23,469 nucleotides of DNA from JBFWML01 sp050251635 (lineage in GTDB: Bacteria > Campylobacterota > Campylobacteria > Campylobacterales > SZUA-545): positions 1 through 23,469 of the forward strand of contig JBFWML010000033.1 of assembly GCA_050251635.1 (NCBI GenBank). Direction: 5' to 3'. Under the pieces are notes generated by a model. The model was given only the letters and a program-made list of their open reading frames with translations, was not told where the DNA came from and made no database searches. This document shows, piece after piece, positions 1 to 7,290 of this stretch (position 1 is the first letter of the stretch; each line of letters opens with the position of its first letter). Both the position numbers and the translations under genes were made by a program.

Positions 1-1626
1 TCCCGCAAAGGCCAGCACGGCCAAAAGCGCCACCGTTTTCCACCGGGGCAATACGTTCAGCAGCAGCCGCTCGTAAAGACGGTGCAGCGTGCCTATCAGG
101 GGCGATCGGCTATGCGCACTTTCATTTTTCAGGTGCAAAAAGTAGTGGCTTAGAACCGGCGTCAGAGTCACGGCCACAATTAGTGATGCCGCGAGCGAAA
201 TCATATAGGCCAGACCCAAAGGGGCCAGCAGCCGCCCTTCGATCCCCTCCAGAAAAAAGAGCGGTACAAAAACCAGCAGAATAACAAAGGTGGCAAAAAC
301 GATAGAACTCTGAATCTCAAACACCGCATCTGCAATGGTTTTGAGCCGCTGAGCGGTATTTTGGGGCGGATTGGTTTGCAGACGGCGGATAATATTTTCT
401 ACAACAATAATCGCATCGTCTACCAAAACCCCCAACGCGATCGCCATGCCGCCCAGGGTCATGGTGTTGATCGAAATATCCAGCGCGTTTAGCAAAAAGA
501 CGGTCATCAGAAGAGACAGGGGAATGGCGCTAAGCGTAATCAGCGTTGCCCGCCAGCTGAGCAAAAAGACCGAAACGATCACAATCACCAAAACCGCGCC
601 GTCGCGCAGGGCCGAAAGCAGATTGTCGATGGCGGTTTCGATAAAGTGCGCCTGCCGGAAAAGATTTTTTTCGATCCGCATGCCTTCAGGCAGGCTCAGC
701 TGGATCGAATCGAGTACCCGATCGACCTCCTTGGTCAATTCCAGCGTATTGGCTCCGGGCTGCTTGAGCAGGGTGAGCACTACCGCCTCTTTGCCGTTAA
801 AGGCGCCCGAACCCCGCCGGACGGCTGCACCGATCTGCACTTGCGCCACATCCTTGACCAGTACCGGCTGCCCGTTTCTGAGCGTCACAACCGTCGCTTC
901 GATATCCTCTACCGATTCGATCCGCCCCAGACCGCGCAGCAGGTACTCCTGTTCGTTGAGGGTTAAAAACCCCGCCGCGCTGTTTTGGTTGGCCGATTTG
1001 ATCGCCTCCAAAACGTTCCGCGCCGAAAGGCCGTAGGCGGCCAGACGCTCCTCGCGTAAAAGCACCTGATACTGTCTGGTTTCTCCGCCGACGGCTACCA
1101 CATCGGCGATGCCTGCGGTGGCCAGCAGCCGTTGGCGCACCGTCCAGTCGGCGGCGGTTTTAACCGCCATGGCGTCATGGTGATCGGAGTGCACCGCGAT
1201 AAACATAAACTCCCCTAAAAACGAGGAGATGGGTGCCAGCTGCGGCGCTCGGGCGCGCTCGGGTAGCACGTTTTGAACCAGTTGCAGCTTTTCGGATACC
1301 AGTTGCCGCGCCCGGTAAACATCGACCCCCCAGTCAAACTCGGCGTAAACGGTAGAGACCTCCGCTGCCGAAGCGGAGCGGATCCGCCTCAGTCCGTTGA
1401 GTCCGCTGAGGGCGTTTTCTATCGGCATGCTGATAAGCTGTTCCATCTCCAGCGGCGTCATCCCCTCCGCTTCGGTCAGAATAGTCACCGTGGGCGCGCT
1501 GAGATCGGGAAAGATGTCGATCTTCGATCGCCCCATTTCGTACAGTCCCCACAAAAAGATGCCAATGCCCAGCGTCAGCACCAGAATACGGCGACGCAGG
1601 GCGGCGTCGATGATTATTTTTAGCAT
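1..1626 (-). CDS. Heavy-metal RND efflux pump, CzcA/CusA family (3' end outside window)
   Basis: This is the inner-membrane proton-driven pump of a tripartite metal exporter that moves cations from periplasm or cytoplasm out of the cell. Only the first 542 residues are present because the frame runs off the left edge. The protein opens with MLKIIIDAALRRRILVLTLG, the usual first membrane helix of this family. A large periplasmic porter region follows, then helices from about residue 335. The TM4 proton-relay motif VLVDDAIIVVEN is visible, with D403 and E410. The position of the first CzcA acid (D402 in CzcA's DFG) is Ala397, a pattern closer to CusA, so the metal (Zn/Cd/Co/Ni versus Cu/Ag) is not settled. 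The start is 9 bases after the membrane-fusion gene stop, with an AAGGAA site inside that gap, so it is co-transcribed with the two upstream genes. Family assignment is firm; substrate is not. Confidence 0.93.
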   Translation of the reverse strand, partial: MLKIIIDAALRRRILVLTLGIGIFLWGLYEMGRSKIDIFPDLSAPTVTILTEAEGMTPLEMEQLISMPIENALSGLNGLRRIRSASAAEVSTVYAEFDWGVDVYRARQLVSEKLQLVQNVLPERARAPQLAPISSFLGEFMFIAVHSDHHDAMAVKTAADWTVRQRLLATAGIADVVAVGGETRQYQVLLREERLAAYGLSARNVLEAIKSANQNSAAGFLTLNEQEYLLRGLGRIESVEDIEATVVTLRNGQPVLVKDVAQVQIGAAVRRGSGAFNGKEAVVLTLLKQPGANTLELTKEVDRVLDSIQLSLPEGMRIEKNLFRQAHFIETAIDNLLSALRDGAVLVIVIVSVFLLSWRATLITLSAIPLSLLMTVFLLNALDISINTMTLGGMAIALGVLVDDAIIVVENIIRRLQTNPPQNTAQRLKTIADAVFEIQSSIVFATFVILLVFVPLFFLEGIEGRLLAPLGLAYMISLAASLIVAVTLTPVLSHYFLHLKNESAHSRSPLIGTLHRLYERLLLNVLPRWKTVALLAVLAFAG

Positions 1627-1635
1627 GACGATTCC

Positions 1636-2886
1636 TTAGTGCGCGTGGCCGTGGCCGATTTCGGCCGGGGCAAGACTGGAGAGCAAAATGCGGTAAGCGC
1701 CCCGGCTGACGACCCGCTCGCCTTCGGCAATGCCGGAGAGCACCTCGACCCACGGGCCGTCTTGCAGGCCCGTTTCAATTTCGCGCCGCTCGAAATGATC
1801 CTCTTCTTCCTGAACATAAATAATCTTGACGCCGTTGTCGTCAATGATTGCGCTTTTGGGAATCGCGACGCACGCCCTTTGATGTGTGTCATACACCCGC
1901 ACGGGCAGGGTTTGGCCGGGCAACAGGCGCACCGGATCGTTTTCTATCTCGAAAACAACGGGTACGGTGAGGGTTTGAGGGTCGATCGTTTCGCCGGCGG
2001 AAACGACTCGCGCGTTTTCGCCGATGCGGTAATAGAGGGGCACTTCGTCTAAAACTGCTTCGATGGCGCCAAAATCCGGCATCCTGACGCGATCGCGCGC
2101 GCTTAGGTTGGCCTGAATCCAGAGTTTAGACCCGTCCGAGACGGTCAGGATCGGCGCGCCCTCCTGAACAAACTCGCCCGGCAGCGCCCGTTGGGAGATA
2201 ATGCGTCCGTCCAGAGCGCTCCTGACCGTCACAGCACCGTCCTTTGCCGTTTTGCCCTGCATCTGATCCAGCCGCTGTTGGATGGTTGCCAGTTGCGCCT
2301 GGGCCAGTTTGTGGTTTTGTTCGGATTCGGTTATCTGCTTTTGCGAGGCGGCGTTTTGCGCTTTGAGTACTTCGGTTCTTGCCAGCTCCGTTTGGGCCGA
2401 CTCCAGGGCGATGCGCGCCCTTTCAAGCTCGAAACGCAGCGTCGCCGCATCCTCTTTTTGGCCGAGAATGGGGTGAATGTAGGCCAGAATCTGACCCTGC
2501 TTGACCATGCTGCCCACGCGAATGTTCTCGGCGGGCGCGATCAGCCCGGAGACGGGCGCGCTCAAAAGCTGCGTGCGATCGCCCGGCGACAAAACCGACC
2601 CAAAGGCCGGAACCGATATTTTCAGCGTTTGCACGGTGGCTTGTTCGAGGGCAAAAACGGCTTTGTTCTGCCGCTCTTTGGGATAAAAGACCACCCCCGG
2701 CTCTTCGACCTTGTTTTCCGGGCGGGGGCTTTCGTGGTCGTGGTCGTGTGCGTCATGATCATCATGGTCATGGTTGTGGTCATGGCGGACGGCACCGTGA
2801 TCATCATGGTCATGATCGTGGTCGTGATTTTCGCATCCGCTAAAGAGGACGACCGTCAAGGGGAGTAAAAAATAAAGCCATTTCAT
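1636..2886 (-). CDS. Membrane-fusion (periplasmic adaptor) lipoprotein of metal efflux system, CzcB/CusB-like, His-rich N-terminus
   Basis: This adaptor links the RND pump to the outer-membrane channel. I chose the ATG at 2886 over an in-frame start 13 codons upstream. It follows an AAGGAAACCC site, overlaps the preceding stop as ATGA, and gives a clear lipoprotein signal, MKWLYFLLPLTVVLFSGC, with lipobox Cys18. Residues 21 to about 50 are almost only His and Asp with some Glu, a likely metal-binding tract next to the lipid anchor. A lipoyl-like half-motif (SGLIAPAENIRVGSMVKQG) lies near residues 112-131. A helical-hairpin region follows (about 145-210), then the second lipoyl half and beta-barrel part. 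The C-terminus ends GHGHAH, adding more His. The length of 416 aa is normal. Identification as an adaptor is sure; whether it serves Zn/Cd/Ni or Cu is inferred only from the His content. Confidence 0.93.
   Translation of the reverse strand: MKWLYFLLPLTVVLFSGCENHDHDHDHDDHGAVRHDHNHDHDDHDAHDHDHESPRPENKVEEPGVVFYPKERQNKAVFALEQATVQTLKISVPAFGSVLSPGDRTQLLSAPVSGLIAPAENIRVGSMVKQGQILAYIHPILGQKEDAATLRFELERARIALESAQTELARTEVLKAQNAASQKQITESEQNHKLAQAQLATIQQRLDQMQGKTAKDGAVTVRSALDGRIISQRALPGEFVQEGAPILTVSDGSKLWIQANLSARDRVRMPDFGAIEAVLDEVPLYYRIGENARVVSAGETIDPQTLTVPVVFEIENDPVRLLPGQTLPVRVYDTHQRACVAIPKSAIIDDNGVKIIYVQEEEDHFERREIETGLQDGPWVEVLSGIAEGERVVSRGAYRILLSSLAPAEIGHGHAH
2739..2830. repeat. Low-complexity CAT/GAT-rich tract encoding the His/Asp run
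   Basis: Imperfect short-unit repetition (atcatggtcatg-like units on the plus strand) makes up the part of the adaptor gene that encodes alternating His and Asp. Such tracts can expand or contract by slippage, so the length of the metal-binding tail may vary between strains. That variation is inference; the repetition itself is visible. Confidence 0.7.
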
Positions 2887-4088
2887 CGGGTTTCCTTTAG
2901 GGGTGAAACAAAGGCCGATGCGCACAGGTTCAGGTAGCGATCGGCGCTTTGGGCGGCCAGTTCGTTGTGGGTTAGCCGGGTTTCGAGGTAGAAGGCATGG
3001 GCATCCAGAAGCTCCAGCAGGGTGTTTTCCCCGGTTTTGAACTTCAGCGCCTGCGCTTCGTAAAAGGCGCGGGCGCGCTCAACGCTTTGGGTAAAGCGCG
3101 CCTCTTGGACCAGACTTTCTTGATACAAAAGACGCTCTTGGTTCAGCAAAAGCGCCTTTTGTTGCGCAATTTGCGCGGCCTTGAGTTCGCTTTGTTGCGC
3201 ATCGATGCGGGCTTGCTCGATTGCAAGCCGGTTTTGATTCCACAGGGGCAAAGAAAGACCCACTCCAAAGCCGCTTGCCGTTTCTTTGTCCAAACCGGCG
3301 CCCTGTGTCTGCTCTTGAAAAACCAGCACCTGCACGGCAGGGAGCCTTTGGCTTTTTTGCGCCGAGAGGTTGGATTTTTGGGCCTGCGCTTCGGACTTGA
3401 GGGCTCGAATATCGGGAAGTTCGTCAATGCGATCGGGCGAGGGTGGCGGGGTTTTGTAGTCGATCGGTTCTTTGGCAAGGACGGTTTCATCCCGTTGCAG
3501 CCAAAGGCGTGCTTGGCTTTGCAGCGTCAACTCATGCTGCCAAAGTCCGGCCCGCGCCGAAAGCAGCTGCTCTTTAGCAACCGCAATCCGGGCCGCTTCG
3601 ATCGGGGCAATCTCCCCCGAATCGACCCGGGCTGCGGCAATGGCCAGCAGCCGATCGACCTTTGTGATTTGATCATCGGTAATCTTGATTGCCGCTTGGA
3701 TGAAATAAAGCCGGTTGTACAGCCGGGCCGCATCGATTGCGAGGGTGTGACGGGAGGCTTCGTTTTGGGCCTTTGCGGACTCAAAACGGTGCCGATCGTG
3801 CGCTTTTTGACTGCCCGTGCCCCAGAGGGCAAGCGGCTGCGAAAGCTCGATACGCGTGCTTGTCTGTGAATCCGTACCGTTGCCGCGCTCAAGGGTCAGT
3901 TCGGGGTTTTCCCAGACCGCCCTGTGCGTCAGGGCGATCGACGCTCTTTGAAGTTGTAGTTCCAGATAGCGGGGTTCGTAGCCGTTTTGCAGCGCTTTAT
4001 CGATAAAGGCGCCGGCGTCGTATTCCACGGTTTGTGCGGCTGCAAATAGGGAAATTGCAGCCACGGAAAAAAGCCATAGTGCTTTCAT
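2883..4088 (-). CDS. TolC-like outer-membrane efflux protein (CzcC/CznC-type)
   Basis: This is the outer-membrane channel of the same tripartite exporter. The chosen ATG at 4088 gives a signal peptide, MKALWLFSVAAISLFAAAQT. A longer in-frame reading adds 41 residues that look non-coding and would run into the upstream gene. The mature protein is about 380 residues, rich in Ala, Gln, Leu and Glu in long helical stretches, with two similar halves (helices near residues 95-190 and 245-370), as expected for the TolC barrel-tunnel fold. It ends LSPLKETR-like after a second set of helices. Its stop overlaps the start of the adaptor gene by four bases (ATGA), so translation is coupled. The order outer-membrane factor, adaptor, pump matches czcCBA and the Helicobacter cznCBA arrangement. 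No strong ribosome site is seen before the ATG, so the start is the least certain part. Confidence 0.88.
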   Translation of the reverse strand: MKALWLFSVAAISLFAAAQTVEYDAGAFIDKALQNGYEPRYLELQLQRASIALTHRAVWENPELTLERGNGTDSQTSTRIELSQPLALWGTGSQKAHDRHRFESAKAQNEASRHTLAIDAARLYNRLYFIQAAIKITDDQITKVDRLLAIAAARVDSGEIAPIEAARIAVAKEQLLSARAGLWQHELTLQSQARLWLQRDETVLAKEPIDYKTPPPSPDRIDELPDIRALKSEAQAQKSNLSAQKSQRLPAVQVLVFQEQTQGAGLDKETASGFGVGLSLPLWNQNRLAIEQARIDAQQSELKAAQIAQQKALLLNQERLLYQESLVQEARFTQSVERARAFYEAQALKFKTGENTLLELLDAHAFYLETRLTHNELAAQSADRYLNLCASAFVSPLKETR

Positions 4089-4131
4089 GGATGCTCGCTT
4101 GTATAAAAAGTGTGTGAAAAATAAAAAGAGG

Positions 4132-4518
4132 TTAGCGCAGAGGTGGAGCGTGAAGAAGCAGCGATCGCAACAAAACCGCACGACATTTGATATCTTGATG
4201 GTTTCGCTCATGCCGCAAAGCGGGGGGCGCGCTGGGAAAAACGGTGCGGACAGGCAAAGCGCGGATTGGTAAAACCAGAAGCAGAACCGTCAGGACAAGT
4301 ACGCTCAGAAGCAAAGGAGCAATATGGAAACTGAGTTCGATAAGCCGATCGTGGGCGTGGCAGCTGTGTGTATGCGCCATAAAGGGGAGGTCGATATGCT
4401 GCTCGGTTACATGAAAATGGCCCGCATGGGGTTCAATGTGAAGATGGGAATGGCTCCAGACAGCCAGCGTCAGGGCGGCGCCAAGGAGTAAGGCTGGTAT
4501 GTGTTTTAACCGCTCCAT
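4132..4518 (-). CDS. Small His-rich membrane protein, first gene of the metal efflux operon
   Basis: This 128-aa protein is not one I can name. It begins with a hydrophobic segment (about residues 8-22, IPALLLGAALTLAVW). A stretch of roughly residues 23-57 follows that is dense in His and has one Cys (HSHLHIEPH, HTHSCHAHD). A second strongly hydrophobic helix spans about residues 60-85. The basic C-terminal tail has CRAVLL and a few more His. The topology suggests a periplasmic metal-binding loop between two membrane anchors. Its place directly before the three efflux genes parallels czcI in czcICBA operons, but I see no clear sequence match to CzcI. The ATG is preceded by a GAAGGGGG ribosome site that lies in a hairpin, with an extended -10 promoter just upstream. 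It is probably the operon leader gene; a metal-sensing, metal-chaperone or regulatory role is inference. Confidence 0.75.
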   Translation of the reverse strand: MERLKHIPALLLGAALTLAVWSHSHLHIEPHAGHFHVTEQHIDLPFMAHTHSCHAHDRLIELSFHIAPLLLSVLVLTVLLLVLPIRALPVRTVFPSAPPALRHERNHQDIKCRAVLLRSLLLHAPPLR

Positions 4519-4520
4519 TT

Positions 4521-4543
4521 GGCCCCCTTCGTCATTGGGGGCC
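4521..4543 (-). promoter_or_regulatory. Inverted repeat covering the ribosome site of the His-rich gene
   Basis: GGCCCCC (4521-4527) and GGGGGCC (4537-4543) form a perfect 7-bp, all-GC stem with a 9-base loop. On the minus strand the 3' arm contains the AAGGGGG ribosome site and ends two bases before the ATG. RNA that contains both arms should hide the ribosome site. There is no U-run, so it is a poor terminator. Confidence 0.6.
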
Positions 4544-4544
4544 G

Positions 4545-4573
4545 ATTATAGCACGGGGCCAGGCTTAGACCAA
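4545..4573 (-). promoter_or_regulatory. Sigma70 promoter with extended -10 for the metal efflux operon
   Basis: Reading on the minus strand, TGCTATAAT (4553-4545) is a perfect TATAAT with an upstream TG, i.e. an extended -10. A weak TTGGTC (4573-4568) sits 17 bases upstream as a possible -35. Transcription should begin near 4538, about 20 bases before the ATG at 4518. The -35 side overlaps the last codons of gdhA. Confidence 0.7.
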
Positions 4574-5917
4574 GCCCTGCTCGATCATCGCGTCGGCGAC
4601 TTTTTTGAAGCCGGCGATATTGGCGCCCAGAACCAGATTGTGCGGTTCGTGGAACTCTTCGGCCGCCGCGCGGGCGGTGGTGTAGATGTTTTTCATAATC
4701 TCTTGCAGCTTGGCGTCCACCTTTTCAAAGGGCCACTGGGTCATGCTGGCGTTTTGGGCCATTTCCAGCTGGCTGCACGCCACGCCGCCCGCGTTGGCCG
4801 CTTTGCCGGGGCCGTAGCAGATTTTCGCATCAAGGAAAACATCAACCGCTTCGGGCGTGGAGGGCATATTGGCCCCTTCGCTGATGCAGATGCAGCCGTT
4901 TGTCAGCAGCGCCTTGGCATCGGCTTCGGTCAGCTCGTTCTGCGTTGCGCTGGGGAAGGCGGCGAAGCAGGGCACGCGCCAGACGGCGTGGCCGTCCTGC
5001 GGGTAGTCCTTGGCCGCGATATATTGGGCTTTGGGCCGCGCTTTGGCGTAGTCCGATAGGCAGCCGCGCTCTTCCTCTTTGATGCGTTTAAGCAGCACCA
5101 GATCGATGCCCGCTTCGTCGATCACCGTGCCTCTGGAGTCGCTGGCGGTGATGGGCAGCGCGCCCTTGTGGTAGAGCTTTTCGATCGTGTAGATCGCCAC
5201 GTTGCCCGAACCGGAAACGGCGCAGCGTTTGCCCTCAAGGGTTTCGCCCCGGTCGGCCAGCATGTTTTCCGCAAAGTAAACCGCACCGTAGCCGGTTGCC
5301 TCCTTGCGTCCGAGGCTGCCGCCCCACAGCAGCGATTTACCCGTCAAAACGCCGTCATAGCTGTTGGCCAGTTTTTTGTATTGGCCAAAGAGATAGCCGA
5401 TTTCGCGCGCGCCCACGCCGATATCGCCCGCAGGCACATCGGTGGTGGGGCCGATATGGCGGAAAAGTTCGCTCATAAAGGCCTGACAAAAGCGCATCAC
5501 TTCGGCGTCGGACTTGCCCTTGGGGTCAAAATCCGATCCGCCCTTGCCGCCGCCGATGGGAAGGCCCGTCAAAGAGTTTTTGAAAATCTGCTCAAAACCC
5601 AAGAACTTGATGACGCCCGCGTTCACGCTGGGATGAAAGCGCAAGCCGCCCTTGTAGGGCCCCAGCGCCGAGTTGAACTCGATGCGAAAACCCTTGTTCA
5701 CCTGCACCTCGCCGCGATCGTTCATCCAGGTCACGCGGAAAAGAATCTGCCGCTCGGGCTCGACGATCCGTTCGATGATTTTGTGCTTGGCGTATTTGGG
5801 GTGGCGTTCGATCAGGGGGCGAAGGGAGGAGAGCACCTCTTCGGCCGCCTGATAAAACTCGTTTTGAGCGGGGCTGGTCCGCTTGAGATAGCTAAAAACA
5901 TCTTTGACGTAGGGCAA
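4565..5917 (-). CDS. gdhA: NADP-type glutamate dehydrogenase
   Basis: It catalyses reductive amination of 2-oxoglutarate with ammonium to glutamate in the cytoplasm. The 450-aa product has the usual length of the hexameric bacterial enzyme and the signature blocks: GPYKGGLRFHPSVN (substrate-binding region), PIGGGKGGSDFDPKGKS with the catalytic-lysine region, TDVPAGDIGVGAREIGY, and the dinucleotide-binding GSGNVA run near residues 237-242. EGANMPSTPEA and GKAANAGGVA follow towards the C-terminus. The start codon is TTG at 5917-5915, not ATG, supported by an AAGGAG site 6 bases upstream and by alignment of the N-terminus (the family starts about 10 residues before the NEFYQA-like helix). It is divergent from an ammonium transporter, so the pair imports and fixes ammonium. 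Very secure. Confidence 0.98.
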   Translation of the reverse strand: MPYVKDVFSYLKRTSPAQNEFYQAAEEVLSSLRPLIERHPKYAKHKIIERIVEPERQILFRVTWMNDRGEVQVNKGFRIEFNSALGPYKGGLRFHPSVNAGVIKFLGFEQIFKNSLTGLPIGGGKGGSDFDPKGKSDAEVMRFCQAFMSELFRHIGPTTDVPAGDIGVGAREIGYLFGQYKKLANSYDGVLTGKSLLWGGSLGRKEATGYGAVYFAENMLADRGETLEGKRCAVSGSGNVAIYTIEKLYHKGALPITASDSRGTVIDEAGIDLVLLKRIKEEERGCLSDYAKARPKAQYIAAKDYPQDGHAVWRVPCFAAFPSATQNELTEADAKALLTNGCICISEGANMPSTPEAVDVFLDAKICYGPGKAANAGGVACSQLEMAQNASMTQWPFEKVDAKLQEIMKNIYTTARAAAEEFHEPHNLVLGANIAGFKKVADAMIEQGLV

Positions 5918-6075
5918 GAAAACTCCTTAGTGACGGGATGAAAATGATTTCAAATTGTAACACTAGGCAGCTTTTTGGAGGGGTTTGATCTAATTGGTTA
6001 AAAAATAATCATACACCGCATAAAAAGAAGGCTCGCAAAGGCTTAAAATCTAGAAAATTCATCCAAGGAGCCGCT
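5918..6075. promoter_or_regulatory. Divergent gdhA/amt control region
   Basis: This is an AT-rich 158-base gap in an otherwise GC-rich window. Towards gdhA, the minus strand carries TGTTACAAT (5962-5954), an extended -10-like element without a good -35. Towards amt, TAAAAT at 6044-6049 is a candidate -10, 27 bases before the GTG. I found no GG-N10-GC sigma54 element and no convincing operator dyad. Promoter assignments are tentative. Confidence 0.4.
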
Positions 6076-7263
6076 GTGAGCCCAACCGAGTTTGCCTTTG
6101 TGATCGACACCTTCTTCATTTTGTTTGCCGCGACGCTGATTATTCTGATGGCGCCGGGCTTTGCCATGCTTGAAGCGGGGTTGATCCGCACCAAAAACGT
6201 GGTGACGGTTTTGACCGGAAACGTTCTGCTCTATGCCGTGACCAGTTTTGTCTTTTTATTGTGGGGTTTCCAGCTGATGTTTAACGGCGGCGGCTTTTTG
6301 CTTGGCGGCGTGGAGGATGCGGGCTTTAGCCACTACGCGCTCTTTTTCTTCCAGATGGCCTTTGTCTCCAAAACCGTTTCGATTATCAGCGGCGGCGTGA
6401 GCGAGCGCATCCGCATTCTGCCCTTTATGATGTTTGCCGTGTTGATGAGCGGCCTGATCTACCCGCTGGTGGGGAGCTGGACGTGGGGCGGCGGTTTCCT
6501 CAAGGAGATGCACGATCTGGCCGGATCGACGGTGATTCACAGCGTGGGCGGCTGGGCGCTGCTGGCGGGCATTTTGATTCTGGGGCCGCGCATGGGCAAG
6601 TACACCAAGGATGGCAAGGTGCGGGCGATTCCGGCCTCGAATATTCCGTTGGTGACGCTGGGCGCGTTTTTGCTGTGGATCGGCTGGTTCGGCTTTAACG
6701 GCGGCAGCGTGCTAACGATCGCCAGCGAGGACAGCGCTTCGCTGGTGGCGAAGGTAATCGTCAATACCAACACTGCGGGCCTGACCGGCGCGCTCATGGC
6801 GGCGGCGCTGATGCAGTTTATCTACCGCAAGCTCGATATCACGATGATTCTCAACGGCGCGCTGGGCGGCCTGGTGGCGATTACCGCCGGGGCCGACGTG
6901 GTGGGGCTGTGGGAGCCGATGGTGATCGGCGCGATCGGCGGCGCGCTGGTGGTGCTTGCGGTGCCCTTTTTCGACCGGATTAAGATCGACGATCCCGTGG
7001 GCGCGCTCTCCGTTCACCTTGTCAACGGTATTTGGGGCACGCTGGCGGTGGCGCTCTTTGCGCCGGAGTTTAGTTTTTGGGCGCAGCTTAAAGGCGTGCT
7101 GGTGGTGGGCGTGTTTGCCTTTGGCGTTTCGTTGATCGGTTTTTGGGCGATTAGGCGGTTTGTCGGCCTGCGCGCGAGCGAAGAGAAGGAGTATGAAGGG
7201 CTGGATATCCGCGAGTGCGGCGTGGAGTCCTATCCCGAATTCGTCAAATCCAAGACGCTGTAA
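6076..7263 (+). CDS. amt: Ammonium transporter, Amt family
   Basis: This inner-membrane trimeric channel conducts ammonium/ammonia. The 395-aa product has about eleven hydrophobic helices. The pore twin histidines are present: His155 in DLAGSTVIHSVGG (with the conserved Asp147) and His314 in VGALSVHLVNG. The family blocks APGFAMLEAGLIRTKN and GWFGFNGGS are also visible. The start is GTG at 6076, placed by an AAGGAG site 5 bases upstream. No glnK/PII gene adjoins it in the window, unlike many amtB loci. Divergent pairing with gdhA points to a role in nitrogen assimilation. The C-terminal cytoplasmic tail is short (about 30 residues, ending VKSKTL). The stop codon overlaps the U-run of a terminator that serves the opposite strand. 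Confidence 0.97.
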   Translation: MSPTEFAFVIDTFFILFAATLIILMAPGFAMLEAGLIRTKNVVTVLTGNVLLYAVTSFVFLLWGFQLMFNGGGFLLGGVEDAGFSHYALFFFQMAFVSKTVSIISGGVSERIRILPFMMFAVLMSGLIYPLVGSWTWGGGFLKEMHDLAGSTVIHSVGGWALLAGILILGPRMGKYTKDGKVRAIPASNIPLVTLGAFLLWIGWFGFNGGSVLTIASEDSASLVAKVIVNTNTAGLTGALMAAALMQFIYRKLDITMILNGALGGLVAITAGADVVGLWEPMVIGAIGGALVVLAVPFFDRIKIDDPVGALSVHLVNGIWGTLAVALFAPEFSFWAQLKGVLVVGVFAFGVSLIGFWAIRRFVGLRASEEKEYEGLDIRECGVESYPEFVKSKTL

Positions 7264-7285
7264 AAAAGCCCCGGAAAACCGGGGC
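7262..7285 (-). terminator. Intrinsic terminator of the slipin gene
   Basis: On the minus strand GCCCCGG, loop TTTT, CCGGGGC is followed by TTTTTT: a 7-bp GC stem and a six-T run, five bases past the slipin stop. The T-run lies on the amt stop codon, so the two convergent genes share this DNA. On the plus strand no T-run follows the stem, so it should act mainly for the minus-strand gene. Confidence 0.85.
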
Positions 7286-7290
7286 GAGGG

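Noticed and set aside
371..1036. Ser/Arg-rich 221-codon plus-strand frame
   Set aside because: It lies opposite the RND pump gene; composition is that of a shadow frame.
2997..3869. 290-codon plus-strand frame opposite the TolC-like gene
   Set aside because: It is a shadow of a well-supported gene, with no signal peptide, motif or ribosome site.
4551..4573. MerR-type (CueR/ZntR) operator between -35 and -10 of the efflux operon
   Set aside because: I looked for a dyad in a 19-20 base spacer; the spacer is nearer 17 and no symmetric arms are present.
5168..5941. 257-codon plus-strand frame opposite gdhA
   Set aside because: It is antisense to a highly conserved enzyme gene, and the product is unlike any protein.
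6001..6075. Sigma54 or NtrC-type control of amt
   Set aside because: No GG-N10-GC pair with suitable flanks was found in the gdhA-amt gap.
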